Part shown: positions 13,637-15,111 of the stretch, piece after piece | Layout of the letters: every line of letters starts with the position of its first letter | Position numbering within the stretch: the first letter of the stretch is position 1 | From: Candidatus Brocadiales bacterium | GTDB lineage: Bacteria > Planctomycetota > Brocadiia > Brocadiales > Bathyanammoxibiaceae | Direction of reading: 5' to 3' | Assembly (NCBI GenBank): GCA_030586765.1 | Contig: JAUQZZ010000032.1 | Location: 1 to 15,111 of the forward strand | DNA: 15,111 nt | Notes under the pieces: generated by a model | What the model was told of the DNA's origin: nothing | Database searches by the model: none | The model's input: the letters and a program-made list of their open reading frames with translations, nothing else | Translations under genes and position numbers: made by a program

Positions 13637-14476
13637 ATGATTCCAAAAATCATAATCCACGGTGGGGCAGGCAAGAGGCCCAGGAATAAGACCAGGATAG
13701 AAAAGGTAAGAAAGACAATAAAAGAGGTCCTAGAGAGGTCCCGCCCCGTCTTAGAAGAAAGAAGTGCCCTTGAGGCGGTGGTTCATGCTGTGTCCCTGCT
13801 TGAGGATAACCCTCTTTTTAATGCTGGAACAGGGTCCGTGCTCCAGGCCGATGGCAAGGCCCGTCTAACCGCCTCTCTCATGGATGGAAGCACCTCCAAA
13901 TTCTCTGCCGTGATAAACGTCCAGAACGTAAAGAACCCCATTCGCATCGCCCACCTCCTCCAAAGAGAGAGGTACTGCGTACTGGCAGGAAGGGAGGCCC
14001 TGACCTTTGCCAGGGCCAAGGGCTTCAGGTATTTTAACCCTGTAACAGCGGAAAGACTAAGAGACTGGAAAAGGTCCCAAGGGATGTGTGGAACCGTGGG
14101 TGCAGTAGCTATTGATGCCAGGGGTAATATAGCCGCAGGTACCTCTACAGGAGGGGTAGGGAATGCTACGCCGGGAAGGGCCAGCGACGTTGCCTCCACT
14201 TGTGGGAACTATGCCGATGGCCGAGTGGGTATCTCCTGCACTGGTGCAGGGGAATCTATAGTTAACCTGGCCCTGGCGGCGAGGATTGCTACCAGGGTCA
14301 TCGATGGCATGAAGCTCCAGAGGGCCGTGGAGAAAAGCCTTAAGGAGCTTGAAAGGGCTGGAGACAAAGCTGGCATAGTTGCTGTCACCAAGAAGGGAGA
14401 ACTCTTTTACTTCTACAATACAGAATTCATGTCCTACGGCTTCCTAGAGGGAGACAAACTGTTTACAGGAAAGTAA
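13637..14476 (+). CDS. type 2 asparaginase / isoaspartyl peptidase (Ntn hydrolase)
   Basis: 279 residues from ATG 13637, where the family's N-terminus begins (PKIIIHGGAG). The catalytic nucleophile is T153 in CGTVGAVAID: autocleavage between G152 and T153 exposes the threonine and yields alpha (about 152 residues) and beta (about 127) chains. Other family marks: NPLFNAGTGSVL (58-69), GTSTGG with T171, GRASD (180-184; R181 and D184 bind the substrate alpha-amino and carboxyl groups) and CTGAGE (201-206). The enzyme hydrolyses isoaspartyl dipeptides from damaged proteins and, more slowly, L-asparagine, releasing ammonia; this links loosely to ammonium sensing elsewhere in the window (inference). 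Oddities: no Shine-Dalgarno is visible (TTTTTGATTTCTCT before ATG) and the hairpin element ends only 15 nt upstream, so it may have displaced the native leader. The family's usual GDS is replaced by ASD. Confidence 0.93.
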   Translation: MIPKIIIHGGAGKRPRNKTRIEKVRKTIKEVLERSRPVLEERSALEAVVHAVSLLEDNPLFNAGTGSVLQADGKARLTASLMDGSTSKFSAVINVQNVKNPIRIAHLLQRERYCVLAGREALTFARAKGFRYFNPVTAERLRDWKRSQGMCGTVGAVAIDARGNIAAGTSTGGVGNATPGRASDVASTCGNYADGRVGISCTGAGESIVNLALAARIATRVIDGMKLQRAVEKSLKELERAGDKAGIVAVTKKGELFYFYNTEFMSYGFLEGDKLFTGK

Positions 14477-14540
14477 TAAACAAGCGTATTGCAAATTGTG
14501 GCATTATGAAGTAAATATTAGTGTATACAAGGAATATTAT

Positions 14541-14546
14541 AGGAGG
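14541..14546 (+). promoter_or_regulatory. consensus ribosome binding site of the microprotein
   Basis: AGGAGG, a perfect Shine-Dalgarno, ends 8 nt before the ATG at 14555. It is the strongest ribosome site in the window and is the main reason for calling the short reading frame that follows. Confidence 0.8.
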
Positions 14547-14554
14547 AAAAGATT

Positions 14555-14632
14555 ATGGGTTGTGGGAAGTTCCATGAGAAAAAGGTGACGGAAGTTAAAA
14601 AAGAAGCCCCTAAGCCTAAGAAAAGCAAGTAG
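14555..14632 (+). CDS. 25-residue lysine-rich microprotein
   Basis: Sequence begins MGCGKFHEKKVTE and ends in a basic, proline-containing tail (KPKKSK) before TAG. Ten of 25 residues are lysine; there is one cysteine (C3) near a histidine (H7). A perfect AGGAGG 8 nt upstream argues for real translation. It lies 78 nt after the asparaginase gene and 51 nt before the CBS-domain gene, in the same direction, so may be co-transcribed with the latter. No family is recognised. Such peptides can bind nucleic acid or acidic partners, or serve as leader peptides; which applies is unknown. A TTGCAA at 14489-14494 with TAAATA 17 bp later is a weak promoter candidate. Confidence 0.6.
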   Translation: MGCGKFHEKKVTEVKKEAPKPKKSK

Positions 14633-14683
14633 AATCCCTTGGATAGTACTCTGCAGCTTTATTTATGAAGAGGAGGAACTACG

Positions 14684-15085
14684 ATGAAAGGACTCAAGGC
14701 TCGCGATATAATGACTAGACCAGTGGTTTCTGCACGAAAGAGCGCCTCTGCCAGAGATGTGGCCATGCAGCTCCTTTGCGGTCTCTACAGTGGAATGCCA
14801 GTAACGGACCAGAATGGCAAGGTGATAGGCGTCATTACTGAACTAGACCTCCTTAAGGCTCTCAAGGAGGGTAAGGAGCTGGTGAGGATTACCGCAGGAG
14901 ACATTATGACCAAAGAAGCTATCACCGTGGATGCAGACACCCCGGTAGAGAAGGTAGTAGATATCATGATGAGTAAAAATATCATAAGGGTACCTGTCTG
15001 TGAGGAAGGAAAGTTAATCGGGGTCGTGGCAAGGTGTGACATCCTGAGGAGCTTCATCGAGCCAGAATTCATCACCCACATGTAA
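14684..15085 (+). CDS. CBS-domain pair protein
   Basis: 133 residues made of two tandem CBS motifs and nothing else (a Bateman module). CBS1 is about 6-65 (ARDIMTRPVVSA ... GMPVTDQNGKVIGVITELDLL) and CBS2 about 72-128 (AGDIMTKEAITVD ... IIRVPVCEEGKLIGVVARCDIL). GAGGAGG about 7 nt before the ATG makes a strong ribosome site. Bateman modules bind adenine nucleotides (AMP, ATP, SAM) and report energy status to a partner; a stand-alone protein like this must act by binding another protein, which is not identified here. The small upstream reading frame at 14555 is the nearest co-directional partner candidate. Confidence 0.93.
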   Translation: MKGLKARDIMTRPVVSARKSASARDVAMQLLCGLYSGMPVTDQNGKVIGVITELDLLKALKEGKELVRITAGDIMTKEAITVDADTPVEKVVDIMMSKNIIRVPVCEEGKLIGVVARCDILRSFIEPEFITHM

Positions 15086-15101
15086 AGACACGTTGGGTGA
15101 T
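15071..15101 (+). terminator. hairpin at the end of the CBS gene, possible terminator
   Basis: ATCACCCA (15071-15078) pairs with TGGGTGAT (15094-15101) around the stop codon. The ten bases after it in the window contain no T-tract, so it is not a standard intrinsic terminator; the true end may lie beyond the window. Confidence 0.3.
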
Positions 15102-15111
15102 AGAGAGGACA

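Overview
The window is bacterial: Shine-Dalgarno-led genes, sigma70-like promoters, intrinsic terminators and two-component signalling. The DNA is of middling GC with heavy use of AGG/AGA (Arg) and ATA (Ile) codons, a pattern often seen in thermophilic or deep-branching bacteria. Nothing here fixes the phylum. Ammonium-transporter/histidine-kinase fusions are known from anammox Planctomycetes and some other lineages, so a Planctomycetes-, Nitrospirota- or Deltaproteobacteria-like environmental bacterium is a reasonable guess. There are no rRNA, tRNA, CRISPR or transposase genes.

Layout. (1) 1-2285, minus strand: a tightly overlapping ABC-2 type exporter operon reading leftward (membrane-anchored protein of unknown function, ATPase, permease running off the left edge). 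(2) 2549-3054, minus: a small exported Ig-like protein with its own terminator. (3) 3338-4573: two small RNA-binding proteins facing each other, a cold-shock protein (plus) and a glycine-rich RRM protein (minus). Each has a visible promoter; the csp leader contains a complete intrinsic terminator before the start codon. Between them lie palindromic repeats. (4) 4641-9792, minus: a signalling operon headed by a 1212-residue ammonium transporter fused to two PAS domains, a histidine kinase core and two receivers. It is followed, with a 4-nt overlap, by a lone receiver, then by a receiver fused to a KaiC/RAD55-type ATPase. (5) 9845-9962: divergent promoters. (6) 10035-15085, plus strand: a probable two-module VOC-fold metalloenzyme, a thioredoxin/NHL-propeller protein, a 172-bp multi-hairpin repeat element, a type 2 (isoaspartyl) asparaginase, a 25-residue lysine-rich microprotein and a two-CBS-domain protein.

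How the parts may work together: the signalling operon looks like an ammonium-sensing relay. The Amt domain keeps the residues needed to bind and conduct ammonium, its kinase can feed four receivers, and no DNA-binding output domain is present, so the only recognisable effector is the KaiC-like ATPase. The csp leader suggests an attenuation switch that the Csp protein itself might control. The strongest candidates for undescribed biology are the Amt-kinase/REC-KaiC relay, the csp leader, the two-module VOC protein and the microprotein.
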